A stretch of 64,000 bases of DNA from Carboxylicivirga litoralis (lineage in GTDB: Bacteria > Bacteroidota > Bacteroidia > Bacteroidales > Marinilabiliaceae): contig NZ_JAFMVC010000012.1 in the NCBI RefSeq assembly GCF_025499605.1, positions 1 through 64,000 on the forward strand, read 5' to 3'. A model generated the notes under the pieces. That model had not been told where the DNA came from, ran no database searches, and was given only the letters and a program-made list of their open reading frames with translations. Positions 1-9,420 of this stretch are shown piece after piece. Within the stretch, counting starts at the first letter, position 1, and every line of letters starts with the position of its first letter. Made by a program: the position numbers and the translations under genes.

Positions 1-57
1 ATTCGCAGTGATGCACTAAACTATTATAATTCAAAAATTCTTCTAAAAAGAACAAAA

Positions 58-588
58 TTGTACACTGGTAATACTGAGATATTAGCAAAGATTTCACAAG
101 GAGATATTAAAGCATATAAAGCTTTGTTTTGTCAGTATTTCAGTGAATTAGTACAGTTTGCAGAAGGCTATGTTTTCGATTTGGACGTAGCAAAAGATAT
201 TGTGCAGGATGTGTTTATTTATCTATGGGAAAACCATGCCGAAATAAATATCAAGAATCTGAAATCTTACTTATATACAGCAGTTAAAAATAAGTGCATT
301 CATTATATTAATCACCTTAAAATAAGGGATAAGCACAAGGTGTTTTTAATTAATAATTACCTGGAGGCATCGGATGAAAATATCGAGTATGATCCTGAAG
401 TAATTAAACAAATTAAAGAAGCTTTAGAGTCTCTGCCAAAGGAAATGAAACGGATTTTTAAGGCCAAGTACATTTATGATCTTACAGTGCCAGAAATATC
501 CGAAGATTTAGGAATCTCTGCGAATACTGTTAAAACACAATTAAAAAGAGCCAGAGCTGCAATCCGCGCAAAATTATTTGATCAGTAA
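58..588 (+). CDS. ECF RNA polymerase sigma-70 factor (FecI-like)
   Basis: Extracytoplasmic-function sigma factor of the Bacteroidota FecI-like group, expected to transcribe the nutrient locus downstream once released by its anti-sigma factor. Sigma region 2 lies at about residues 12-65 (KDIVQDVFIYLWEN, region 2.2) and region 4 at about 125-175 (TVKTQLKRARAAIR, helix-turn-helix). Its 176 residues are normal for the family. The start is a TTG at 58, chosen because it leaves about ten residues before the conserved ISQGD. The frame has no stop back to base 1 and no upstream ATG, so the true start could lie outside the window. It is followed after 70 bp by a FecR anti-sigma gene, the usual order for cell-surface signalling. 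Confidence 0.93.
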   Translation: MYTGNTEILAKISQGDIKAYKALFCQYFSELVQFAEGYVFDLDVAKDIVQDVFIYLWENHAEINIKNLKSYLYTAVKNKCIHYINHLKIRDKHKVFLINNYLEASDENIEYDPEVIKQIKEALESLPKEMKRIFKAKYIYDLTVPEISEDLGISANTVKTQLKRARAAIRAKLFDQ

Positions 589-608
589 CATAGAATTATT
601 TGATTTTT

Positions 609-643
609 GTCACCCCATATAAAAACATAAAGGTCATAAGGGC
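609..643 (+). promoter_or_regulatory. possible regulatory element between sigma and FecR genes
   Basis: The 70-bp gap between the sigma factor and FecR holds GTCACCCC at 609-616 and GGTCATAAGGGC at 632-643. I recall similar GTCACCC / GTCAT-AGGG pairs between fecI- and fecR-type genes of Bacteroidota, so this may be a promoter or leader element for fecR. Their function here is inferred only. Confidence 0.3.
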
Positions 644-658
644 ATAAGACGCAAAAAT

Positions 659-1807
659 ATGCCTAAATATATTGAGATAGATACGAAGATTCTGTGGAGA
701 GTTCATAAAGGGATTGCTACTCCTGATGAGCAACAACTGTTTGCTAAATGGTCAGGTGCCAACTCAAAAAACAGGAAGTACTTCAATTTGTTCTGTGAAC
801 GATTTGAGGCAGACAGGTCACAGCTGACAGATGAAGAAATTGAACGTTGCTGGAAACAGGTCTATTTTTCAATAAGTGTCAAAAGAAGATTATCAACTGT
901 TTTCAAGTATGCAGCAGCAATTGCCATCCCTCTTTTGGTGGGATTAAGTATAGTCTATCTGACTGATACTTCGCAACCCAAATCAGCTGAGACAGAGAAG
1001 ATTCTTCCGGGAGTTAAAAAGGCCACTTTATTTTTGAGTGACGGTAGCACATTAGCGTTAGATGATGTGCAAGATTCCTTTGTGTTTGAAGAAAATGGAC
1101 AAGTTGTTGGAAAAGACTCACTGAATACACTTACATATTCTAATGCTCCTACAAACAATATTATTTACAATACCATTATGGTGCCAATCGGAGGTGAGTA
1201 CAATCTGGTTTTAAGTGATGGTACGAAAGTGTGGTTAAATGCGGATAGTGAATTAAAGTACCCAGTGAGTTTCATGGGGGATAAAAGAGACGTTTTTCTT
1301 AGAGGAGAGGCATTTTTTAACGTAGCTCACAATAAGACGAAGCCGTTTTTTGTACACTCTGATAATTCTTCGGTGAAGGTATATGGCACCGAGTTCAATT
1401 TTATGACTTATAAAGATGACAATGTTGAGCAAATAACTTTGGTAAGTGGAAAGGTAGGAGTAAATATTAATGGTAAGCAAACCTTTTTAGAACCAGGACA
1501 GCAGGCTGAAGTACTCTTGTCGGCCTCCTCAGTTTCTGTGAAAGAGGTTAATACGGAGTTATATACAGCCTGGACTGGCGGAGAACTAGTATTTGAGAAT
1601 ATGGCCTTAAATGAGTTAGCAAAGAAACTATCGCGTTGGTATGAGGTGGATTTCTTTTTTGCCAATCAGAATGTGACACAAAAGCGATTTACTGGTGTTA
1701 TTTCAAAAGACAGTGACTTTGAATTTTTTATGTCTTTAATTGAGAAAACAACGAATGTTAAAATAACAGTGAATAACCGTACTGTATTGGTGCAAGAGCA
1801 AAACTAA
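659..1807 (+). CDS. FecR family anti-sigma factor
   Basis: Inner-membrane anti-sigma factor that holds the neighbouring ECF sigma factor and receives the signal from the STN domain of the TonB receptor. A cytoplasmic N-terminal part (about 1-78) is followed by one membrane segment (about 83-102, AAAIAIPLLVGLSIVYL). The periplasmic FecR domain lies at about 172-252 and a C-terminal DUF4974 domain at about 308-379, the standard Bacteroidota build. Its 382 residues are normal. It lies between the sigma gene and SusC in the same direction, so one signalling unit is expected. Confidence 0.93.
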   Translation: MPKYIEIDTKILWRVHKGIATPDEQQLFAKWSGANSKNRKYFNLFCERFEADRSQLTDEEIERCWKQVYFSISVKRRLSTVFKYAAAIAIPLLVGLSIVYLTDTSQPKSAETEKILPGVKKATLFLSDGSTLALDDVQDSFVFEENGQVVGKDSLNTLTYSNAPTNNIIYNTIMVPIGGEYNLVLSDGTKVWLNADSELKYPVSFMGDKRDVFLRGEAFFNVAHNKTKPFFVHSDNSSVKVYGTEFNFMTYKDDNVEQITLVSGKVGVNINGKQTFLEPGQQAEVLLSASSVSVKEVNTELYTAWTGGELVFENMALNELAKKLSRWYEVDFFFANQNVTQKRFTGVISKDSDFEFFMSLIEKTTNVKITVNNRTVLVQEQN

Positions 1808-1809
1808 AA

Positions 1810-1836
1810 CAGAGATGTGCTGGTAACACATCTCTG
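1810..1836 (+). terminator. hairpin after fecR
   Basis: Perfect 10-bp inverted repeat (CAGAGATGTG / CACATCTCTG) with a 7-base loop, starting 3 bases after the FecR stop codon. Only a weak T-rich stretch follows, so it may end or attenuate the sigma-FecR transcript before SusC, or protect its 3' end. Confidence 0.6.
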
Positions 1837-1851
1837 CTTATTTAAATAAAA

Positions 1852-1877
1852 GGGTAATCACATCAAAATCATTACCC
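1852..1877. terminator. second hairpin in the fecR-susC gap
   Basis: Inverted repeat GGGTAAT / ATTACCC around a 12-base loop, in tandem with the hairpin at 1810-1836 and ending 25 bases before the SusC start. No T-run follows. It could be part of an attenuator or an mRNA-stability structure controlling susC. Confidence 0.35.
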
Positions 1878-1902
1878 TACGTATAACGTTAAGTACAAAA
1901 TT

Positions 1903-4900
1903 ATGAAAAAAAATCGGAAGTGGTATGCGCTTTTGTTTAAGCTTGCTGTACCACGAAAACTGTTGTTGATCATGAAAATCAGTTTCATCCTTCTCTTTGC
2001 TGTCTTTATGCAAATATCTGCGGCCGGGTTTGCACAGAAAGTTGTTATTAAAAAAGGAAACATCACCTACAAGCAGCTTTTTTCAGAAATACGCGAACAA
2101 ACCGGCATTGTGACGATATTAAGTAATGATGAGATTGATTTGAACAGTGACTTGATTATTGAAAGTAAAAGCTTTGAACTGGAGCAGCTGCTTAATGAAA
2201 TCACTAAAGGCACTGAGTTAACTTATGAGTTAATAGATAACTATCTGGTGATACGACCCTTGAAGCCTGAGGAGAAGCTGCGCATGGAGCAGGTCGCTCA
2301 GCAACCCGAAAACCGAGTACTTACAGGGACGATTAAGGATGAGTCCGGACTGCCAATACCCGGTGCTAACGTGTTCATAAAAGGGACACAAAACGGTACC
2401 ATTACAGATGCAAATGGGGTATATGCCTTTGAAATTTCAGTGGGGCACGACGTTTTGGTGGTGTCTTTTATTGGCATGGAAACACAGGAACTGTTGATTG
2501 CTGATAAAAAGGTTATTGATGTAACGCTTATCTCGGCCATCAGTAGTGTTGATGAGGTGGTGGTGATTGGTTACGGTTCCACAAAAAGAGAGCGAATTGG
2601 TTCAGCTATCTCGCAAGTTAAAGCCGAAGATATCGAACAGCAATCGATTGGTGTCACTAGCTTCGAAAATATACTGGGAGGTAATGTCAAAGGTTTACAG
2701 GTGTCGCAGGGATCAGGAGCACCTGGTGCCTCTTCTACCATTCGCCTGCGAGGCATCACATCTCCTTTTTCAGGTGGTAATAATCAGCCTTTATATGTCA
2801 TCGACGGGGTGGAATTTAATACCGATCAGGTGTCAGGAGCAGCTGCACAAAATCCTCTGGAAGCCATCAGTCCATCCGATATAAAAAGTATTTCGGTGTT
2901 GAAGGATGCTGGTGCCACCGCCATATATGGTTCTCGTGGCGCCAATGGGGTGATTATTGTTACGACAAAGCGAGGCCAGCGCGATAGTCAATTGTCTGTT
3001 ACAATGGATGCCTCTTTATCCATATCCAACCCTGTGAAAAAGTGGGACTTATTGGATGCTGATGAATTTAAGCAATTACACCAGATGATTGCGGTAAATA
3101 CCTACAATAAATTTGGTGGTACTAATGAAGTGGCTAACCTGATTTATAATGGTGATGGTACTTTTAATGACATGTATTACGATGCTGTTTTGGGTGAAAC
3201 AGTTGATATGTGGGGTACCAGCAATACTGACTGGCAGGATGAACTATACCGGACCAATGCGCCAGTCCAGAAGTATAATCTAACAATGGCAGGTGGTACA
3301 GAGCGTACCAACTACTCTGCCACGCTTTACTATAATTCTGTAAAGGGGCTTATCATCAACGATATCCAAAAAAGATACGGTTCTAGGCTATCGGTTGATA
3401 CCGATGTGAATGACTGGATGCGCCTGGGAAGCTCTTTAAACGTGAGTGGAGCAAGGAATGCTATTGGCCGAAATGTTAATGCCGGAAATGGTCCATTGAC
3501 CGAGGCCATTGGCGCGCGACCAGATATGCCGGTAATGGATGAAACTGGATTTGGTTATGTACGTCAGGTTGTTCCAACGTCGTATACTGTCAGCAATGGT
3601 ATTGTTAATTATACCACACTTCAGCCAAATATTGTTGCTTCCACCTTAAATGATAATGTGACCAAATCCTTATCGGTATTTGCCAATGGCTATGTCGAAG
3701 TGCAGCCGTTCAAAGACTTTAAGTTAAAAACTGACTTAAATGTCGCCAACTTTGTAACCAAGGGCAGTAACTTTCAACCCTTGGTAGCACAAGACCAGAA
3801 TGTTTCAGGAGGTAACTTTAATAAGAAATATTTAGGCTACTCCAATGCCTTATCAACCACGTTAAATTTCCAGGCCTACTACACTAAGCAATTGGAGAAT
3901 CACACAATTGATTTAATGGCAGGTGTTTCGTCAAACAAAGTGCGACATGAGTCAGAAAGCCATAGCTTTACGAATATGGCCGACGATGTTTACATGACTA
4001 ATGTTGAAACAGGGCTTCATGAAAAGTCATCAGAAGCCAAAGCAGAGAATGTAATGAACTCCTGGTTCTCTCGCCTGCAGTATTCTTATAAGGGCCGCTA
4101 TACACTCACTGCTAATATGCGTTCAGATAAATCTTCGAAGTTCGGGCCTGGTAATAAACGCGGCTATTTTCCTTCAGGGGCTGTTAATTGGAATGTCGCC
4201 CAGGAGAACTTTATGAAGAACCAAAAGGTGTTGAATGTACTGAAGCTAAGAGCTTCGTATGGTAAAACCGGATTGGCGAATATTTCAGACTTTACCTATC
4301 TGCGTTATTGGTCAACGCCCTGGGACCACATCAGCTACATGGGCAATACGGTGCTGTTGCCTGAAAATATCTACCCAAATGAAGATATTAAGTGGGAAAC
4401 CACCAAGGAGTTAAATATAGGTTTGGATTTTGGCCTGTTTAATAACCGCTTGTATGGAGGTATTGATTACTACGATAAATATACCAGCGATGCCATTATG
4501 GACACACCCATTTTCCCGGAAACGGGAGCTGCTGTTATGTATGATAACCGTGCTGAAATTAGCAATACCGGGATGGAGTTTGAGTTGGGAGGTAATATTA
4601 TACAAACAAATGACTTTGTGTGGAATGTGAATCTAAATATTGCCTATAACCGAAATGTGCTGGAAAGCATTGAAGGTAATGCTATTAGCCAGTGGGTAGT
4701 TGGCCAGTATGTAGAAGGTGAACCCATTGGGATTTTAAGTGGATTGCAAGTGTCTCATGTGATTCGTGATCAGGCAGAAATTGATGCCTTAAATGCCAAA
4801 GCACCCAGTGGCTATTACCAGGATGCCACAACAAGCGTGGGCGACTATCTGTACAAAGACAGGAATGGAGACGGCCAGATTAATGCCGAAGATAAAACGA

Positions 4901-5454
4901 TAATAGGTACGCAAGAGCCTGATTTCTTTGGTGGTTTTTCAACCAACTTAAGTTATAAGAATTTGTCATTTACTGCCGGATTTCAGTACTCGGTAGGTAA
5001 TGAAAAGCGTTGGTATAATGCAGCGGCCATGTATTTGACACCCGGAACATTTGCCAATATGGGACATGAGGCATTGTACGATACTTACACCGATGAGAAT
5101 ACAGATGCCCAATATCCAATGCTAGCATATGGAAACAGAAATAATTCTTATTTCAAGCGTATGATTAATGATGAGGTGGTGCAGGATGCTTCTTATCTTC
5201 GCCTGAAGGTGGTTAACCTGAGCTATAGGGTACCTGAGCAGATTACGGATAAGCTGCAGATTGAGGGATTAACTATTTATGTTGGTGGTACCAATTTATT
5301 GACTTTTACCAAATACAAAGGACTGGATCCTGAAAGCATGGCTCATCCATACAATGGTCCGGGAGAAACCGGTAATATTCTGAGTGGTGTCAGAGGTCAA
5401 GATGCCTATCCGATGGCGCGTACTTATACCATGGGGCTAAAGCTTACCTTTTAA
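1903..5454 (+). CDS. SusC/RagA family TonB-linked outer membrane protein
   Basis: Outer-membrane TonB-dependent transporter that moves a glycan or other nutrient captured by the SusD partner. Domains in order: signal/membrane segment (about 20-45), STN domain that signals to FecR (about 52-118), carboxypeptidase-like regulatory domain (about 138-210, with GTITDANGVYAFEI), plug domain beginning near VDEVVVIGYG (about 217) with GATAIYGSRGANGVIIVTTK, then a long beta-barrel ending in an aromatic residue (GLKLTF). Its 1183 residues are normal for the STN-bearing subgroup. SusD follows after 19 bp. The STN domain plus the upstream sigma/FecR pair implies substrate-sensing autoregulation. The substrate cannot be read from the sequence, and there is no glycoside hydrolase nearby to suggest a glycan. 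Confidence 0.97.
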   Translation: MKKNRKWYALLFKLAVPRKLLLIMKISFILLFAVFMQISAAGFAQKVVIKKGNITYKQLFSEIREQTGIVTILSNDEIDLNSDLIIESKSFELEQLLNEITKGTELTYELIDNYLVIRPLKPEEKLRMEQVAQQPENRVLTGTIKDESGLPIPGANVFIKGTQNGTITDANGVYAFEISVGHDVLVVSFIGMETQELLIADKKVIDVTLISAISSVDEVVVIGYGSTKRERIGSAISQVKAEDIEQQSIGVTSFENILGGNVKGLQVSQGSGAPGASSTIRLRGITSPFSGGNNQPLYVIDGVEFNTDQVSGAAAQNPLEAISPSDIKSISVLKDAGATAIYGSRGANGVIIVTTKRGQRDSQLSVTMDASLSISNPVKKWDLLDADEFKQLHQMIAVNTYNKFGGTNEVANLIYNGDGTFNDMYYDAVLGETVDMWGTSNTDWQDELYRTNAPVQKYNLTMAGGTERTNYSATLYYNSVKGLIINDIQKRYGSRLSVDTDVNDWMRLGSSLNVSGARNAIGRNVNAGNGPLTEAIGARPDMPVMDETGFGYVRQVVPTSYTVSNGIVNYTTLQPNIVASTLNDNVTKSLSVFANGYVEVQPFKDFKLKTDLNVANFVTKGSNFQPLVAQDQNVSGGNFNKKYLGYSNALSTTLNFQAYYTKQLENHTIDLMAGVSSNKVRHESESHSFTNMADDVYMTNVETGLHEKSSEAKAENVMNSWFSRLQYSYKGRYTLTANMRSDKSSKFGPGNKRGYFPSGAVNWNVAQENFMKNQKVLNVLKLRASYGKTGLANISDFTYLRYWSTPWDHISYMGNTVLLPENIYPNEDIKWETTKELNIGLDFGLFNNRLYGGIDYYDKYTSDAIMDTPIFPETGAAVMYDNRAEISNTGMEFELGGNIIQTNDFVWNVNLNIAYNRNVLESIEGNAISQWVVGQYVEGEPIGILSGLQVSHVIRDQAEIDALNAKAPSGYYQDATTSVGDYLYKDRNGDGQINAEDKTIIGTQEPDFFGGFSTNLSYKNLSFTAGFQYSVGNEKRWYNAAAMYLTPGTFANMGHEALYDTYTDENTDAQYPMLAYGNRNNSYFKRMINDEVVQDASYLRLKVVNLSYRVPEQITDKLQIEGLTIYVGGTNLLTFTKYKGLDPESMAHPYNGPGETGNILSGVRGQDAYPMARTYTMGLKLTF

Positions 5455-5473
5455 TTAACTAAACAGATTTAAG

Positions 5474-6916
5474 ATGAAACGTATATTCAACTATATATTT
5501 ATCAGTTTATTAGGCTTCGCGATGGTAGCCTGCGACTTATGGTCGGATGTGGACGAGGCCAAGCCTTATTATGTGCAAACCGAGGATGCTTCATATGCCA
5601 CTCTAAAGGGTATCAATGCCAATGTAAATGGTATGTATTCACTAATGAGAGGTTTTCAGATGACAGAACCTGCTAAAAATGCCGGGCAACTAGCGGGGAT
5701 TTATAATGACCCATGGCAGCAGGAAACAGACTATATGAGGGTGATGGTGACTGTTGATGATAACTATACGAACCAATACTACCTAAACTGGTATCAGTTA
5801 ATTGCCAGTGCCAACTATCTGGTTAAAAACCTTAAGGATTTAGCAGAGGGACAGGTCGAAGGTTTATCCCTGGCCAGACGTGATGAGATTATTGGGGAAG
5901 CTAAAATAGCCAGGGCAATTGGCCATTTTGAGTTATTGAAACTATTTGGTTATTACTACGACCTGAACTCAGAGTATGGCATCCCAGTGGTGACCAGTGT
6001 ATTGTCTGAAGCACCACTGCGCAGCAGTGTTCAGCAGGTGTATGATGCCATTATGAAGGATTTGGATGAAGGGATAACGTATGCACCGGAAGGGATAAAT
6101 CGCCAGTTGTTTACAGTACTAACAGCCAAAGCAATAAAAGCCAAAGTGGCTTTGTATATGAGAGATTACTCAACAGCAGCTATTTTGGCCAATGACGTGA
6201 TCGAAAATGGTGGATTTAGTTTAGAGACAAACTATACGGATATCTTTCTGGAGGGCTTTGCTTCTGAAGAAGTGATCTTTTCGCCCAATGCCATTAATTA
6301 CGATGAGTACATTGGTCCTTCTAATGAATACACCAACAGTCCGTCGGATATGCTAAAGGCTTTGGCAGATGAACAGGTGGAAGGTGTCGGCAATGAGGCA
6401 ACAGGCGAAGGATACGATGCACGCTATGCTTATACCCATGCTTGGGACTTATTGCCTCTCTGGGCCTATAATGGGAAGTATCCGCCTAAATGGGACTTTA
6501 ATCAGCCAGGCAATTCATACAATTATCTGCGCCTGGCCGAATTGTATTTTATACAGGCTGAGGCCGAGGCTCGATTAGCCAGCGACGACATCAATGATTC
6601 TCGTTTTGTGAGTGCATTGTCACGGGTTAATCAGTTGCGCGATAGGGTGAGTATGGCGCATGCTATGCCAGCTGGTAAAGCTGAGCTGCTTCAAACCATT
6701 CGCATTGATAAAATGATGGAACTGCTTCTGGAATGGGGCGAGCCTTGGAGCGATATGGTTCGCTACCACTTTTTGGGTGATATTAATATATCTGCCATCA
6801 GAGGTTTTGAGATTCAAGACTGGCAGCTTACTTATCCGTTCAATCTTAGAACCTTAAATGCCAATACCCGCCTGGTGCAGAACCCGGGATACATAGGTGT
6901 TGGAGAAAGTAATTAA
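5474..6916 (+). CDS. SusD/RagB family nutrient-binding outer membrane lipoprotein
   Basis: Surface lipoprotein that forms a lid over the SusC barrel and binds substrate. The N-terminus has a lipoprotein signal (GFAMVAC, acylated Cys about residue 20) followed by acidic D-L-W-S-D, consistent with a surface-export signal. SusD/RagB helical TPR-like repeats cover about 80-300, and LRLAELYFIQAEAEARL is a typical SusD C-terminal helix. Its 480 residues are normal. It is co-oriented with susC, and the gap to the next gene holds two hairpins, suggesting that the susCD transcript ends here. Confidence 0.95.
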   Translation: MKRIFNYIFISLLGFAMVACDLWSDVDEAKPYYVQTEDASYATLKGINANVNGMYSLMRGFQMTEPAKNAGQLAGIYNDPWQQETDYMRVMVTVDDNYTNQYYLNWYQLIASANYLVKNLKDLAEGQVEGLSLARRDEIIGEAKIARAIGHFELLKLFGYYYDLNSEYGIPVVTSVLSEAPLRSSVQQVYDAIMKDLDEGITYAPEGINRQLFTVLTAKAIKAKVALYMRDYSTAAILANDVIENGGFSLETNYTDIFLEGFASEEVIFSPNAINYDEYIGPSNEYTNSPSDMLKALADEQVEGVGNEATGEGYDARYAYTHAWDLLPLWAYNGKYPPKWDFNQPGNSYNYLRLAELYFIQAEAEARLASDDINDSRFVSALSRVNQLRDRVSMAHAMPAGKAELLQTIRIDKMMELLLEWGEPWSDMVRYHFLGDINISAIRGFEIQDWQLTYPFNLRTLNANTRLVQNPGYIGVGESN

Positions 6917-6956
6917 GGATAAAAGTTACGTATTAAATTAGTGTGTTGGTGAACTT

Positions 6957-6985
6957 AGAGTCATTGGCTTTGAGCTAGTGGCTCT
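6957..6985 (+). terminator. imperfect hairpin after susD
   Basis: Thirteen-base arms (AGAGTCATTGGCT and AGCTAGTGGCTCT) pair around a 3-base loop, with the mismatches mostly readable as G-U pairs. It begins 41 bases after the SusD stop. There is no long T-run, so the termination role is tentative. Confidence 0.4.
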
Positions 6986-7041
6986 TCGTTTACGATCATT
7001 TGATTTATACCACATCCTGTTTTATTGTTTGAACAGCACCT

Positions 7042-7070
7042 TTAGTGTACACCTATAGAGTGTACACTAA
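7042..7070. repeat. perfect 11-bp inverted repeat upstream of thioredoxin gene
   Basis: TTAGTGTACAC and GTGTACACTAA are perfect complements around a 7-base spacer, ending 93 bases before the next start codon. No T-run follows. It could be a second terminator stem for susCD or a two-fold-symmetric operator for the thioredoxin pair downstream. Confidence 0.55.
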
Positions 7071-7163
7071 TGATTGTGATGTTCTGAGTAACGCCTATTG
7101 CCTGCTGCAATTGGTATAGACAGTTACTTACACACTATTATACACTTATTAATCACAACTAAA

Positions 7164-9416
7164 ATGAAAAACTATATAATACTATTAGCTATCCTGCTTG
7201 GTATTACATCCGGCATGATGGCGCAGGGAATACGATTTGAACATGGCGATTGGGCCCAGGTAAAAGCAAAAGCAAAAGCTGCTGAGAAAATTATCTTTAT
7301 CGATTTTTATACCACCTGGTGTGGCCCGTGCAAAAACTTATCGAACAATGTATTTCCGCAAAAGCAGGTCGGTGACTTTTATAATGCGCATTTTATCAGT
7401 TATAAGGTAGATGCAGAAAAAGGGGAAGGACGGGAATTGGCTAAAAAGTTTGGAGTAAAAGCCTACCCAACATTAGTATTTGCCAATGCCAATGGTGAAT
7501 TCGTTCACCAGGCCGTTGGGGGCATGGATGCAACAGCCCTTATAAGTTTAGGAAAAGCCGCTCTGGATCCTGAGCAACAGCTTTCCCATGTGATGAACAA
7601 GGATGAGGATCAAATAACAGATATACCAGCCTATTTGCGTCAGTTAAGTGAAAGTCGATTGGCTTACGAAGATAAATACGAAACCTATATTACTTCTTTA
7701 AAAAGGAAAGAGCTGTTTACGCAAGCAACTTTTGATTTAATGGTGGAGCTGGGAGGAAGGGAAGCTGCTGGCTTTACCTTCGATGTTATTTTTAATAATA
7801 AGAAGGCCTTTGCCAGAGCCATTGGTGAAGAGCCGGTAGATAACTACTTTTTTAATAAATATTTGACTAAAGCCTTTAAAGTGGCTTATCATGGTGGTGC
7901 CATTGAAACAGTATATGACGAAATCAAACAAAAGGGCTTTGATTTTGCCGACAAAATTCAGAAAACTTATCAGCTGACCAAGTACATATCGGATGGTAAT
8001 TATGAAGTTTTTATAAGTGAAGCACCTGGTTACATACAGAAATATGCTAAAAATAACCTGGAACTCAAATATAGGTGGGTTTTTATGGTGGCTGTTCATT
8101 CAGTTTATCAATCGCCCGAATTGAAAGCTTATGTTCACCAGTTGGCGGATGAGTTAATTGCTCAGAACTATAAAGTGGCTGAGGTCAATGCCTATTTAGG
8201 ACAATCATATGCTATGACAGGGGATTATCAAACCGCACTAAAGTACTACCAAAAGGCGGCCGACTATGCACAGGAAAACAATATAGACGGGGAATACCTT
8301 AAATATGCGAAGACGCTTGAAAAAAAGATTGCCGTAATGGAAAAAGGAGATTATAGCATCCATATTTCAGGCCTGGATGAATACAATGGGATGTGCATTA
8401 AACTTAGTTATGAAAGCCCTGATGAAATAGGTGAAATGGTTGAAGCAGGTGATGTGTTGATTAAAGAGGGGCAATGTACACTAACCGGCCATGTTTCAAC
8501 GCCTGTTAATGCTTGGTGGGGATTATATGATGATGAGGTCTATCAGTACAAAGGAGGTGGTGTAATATTGGAGCCGGGGGAGTATTTGGCCACAATTAAA
8601 GGCAATGATATGACTGTTGAAAACAGCGTTTACAACTTTTTTATCTACCAAGCGGTTAAAAATGACCCGGCTTTTTCAGCAGCAAAAGAAAAGTTGGATA
8701 CATGGAGTGCTAAGGAACGGGATTTAAAAATTCCGGAAGTCAAGAAGGATTATTTAGAGCTTATTGGCGCAGTTAATAATGCAAAAAAGGATTACTACAT
8801 CAATACCTATAGAACCGCACTGGATCCAATTGTGAAGGTGATGGCATTTTATGTAGGAGGCCTTTGGGTGGATGAAGGTGCTGACGGAGAGATAGCAAAA
8901 CTTAAAGCACAGCTGGGGGAGCATTATCTGTTAAAAACCATTATGTATCATAAAGAGCAGAGTGTAGAAGCTGAGGCTATGCTGGCCACTGTTGGGGTTG
9001 GCCAACAAATAAAACCCTTTGTGGCCAAAGATTTAAGTGGGCAGGCCTTTGAGCTGGAAAAGGTATTAAAGGAGAATAAATATGTTTTGGTGGAGTTCTG
9101 GGCCAGCTGGTGTGGCCCCTGCCGGGCAGCTATCCCACATTTGAAAGAGGTCTATAACAAGTACCACCAGCAAGGCTTCGAAATAGTGTCTTTCTCCTTG
9201 GATAATAAGGAGAGCTTGTGGAGAAAAGCCTCCGAAGAGGAGGGTATTCCATGGATCAATACTTCCGATTTGTTGGCTTTTAAAAGTCCCATTGCAAAAA
9301 TGTACGGTGTTTCTGGCGTTCCATACAGCCTGCTGGTCGATCAGAATGGGGTTATCATTACCTCACAGTATGGCACCAACTATTTAGAAGAAAAATTGAA
9401 AGAACTAATTAAATAA
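7164..9416 (+). CDS. exported protein with two thioredoxin domains
   Basis: Probable periplasmic redox protein. A signal peptide (MKNYIILLAILLGITSGMMA) precedes an N-terminal thioredoxin-like domain with TWCGPC (CGPC at about 53-56). A long middle region of about 500 residues contains TPR-like helices (for example SYAMTGDYQTALKYYQKAA), and a C-terminal TlpA/AhpC-type thioredoxin domain has SWCGPC (about 650-653) and GVPYSLLVD. The ATG at 7164 is chosen over an in-frame start at 7098 because it begins the signal peptide. The next gene starts 4 bp after the stop and encodes another TlpA-like protein, so the two probably work together in reducing or isomerising exported disulfides. Whether they serve the SusCD system or are merely adjacent is not shown. 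Confidence 0.88.
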   Translation: MKNYIILLAILLGITSGMMAQGIRFEHGDWAQVKAKAKAAEKIIFIDFYTTWCGPCKNLSNNVFPQKQVGDFYNAHFISYKVDAEKGEGRELAKKFGVKAYPTLVFANANGEFVHQAVGGMDATALISLGKAALDPEQQLSHVMNKDEDQITDIPAYLRQLSESRLAYEDKYETYITSLKRKELFTQATFDLMVELGGREAAGFTFDVIFNNKKAFARAIGEEPVDNYFFNKYLTKAFKVAYHGGAIETVYDEIKQKGFDFADKIQKTYQLTKYISDGNYEVFISEAPGYIQKYAKNNLELKYRWVFMVAVHSVYQSPELKAYVHQLADELIAQNYKVAEVNAYLGQSYAMTGDYQTALKYYQKAADYAQENNIDGEYLKYAKTLEKKIAVMEKGDYSIHISGLDEYNGMCIKLSYESPDEIGEMVEAGDVLIKEGQCTLTGHVSTPVNAWWGLYDDEVYQYKGGGVILEPGEYLATIKGNDMTVENSVYNFFIYQAVKNDPAFSAAKEKLDTWSAKERDLKIPEVKKDYLELIGAVNNAKKDYYINTYRTALDPIVKVMAFYVGGLWVDEGADGEIAKLKAQLGEHYLLKTIMYHKEQSVEAEAMLATVGVGQQIKPFVAKDLSGQAFELEKVLKENKYVLVEFWASWCGPCRAAIPHLKEVYNKYHQQGFEIVSFSLDNKESLWRKASEEEGIPWINTSDLLAFKSPIAKMYGVSGVPYSLLVDQNGVIITSQYGTNYLEEKLKELIK

Positions 9417-9420
9417 CCCG

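Noticed and set aside
7098-7163. N-terminal extension of the double thioredoxin
   Set aside because: Precedes the signal peptide and lies next to the palindrome; true start is the ATG at 7164.
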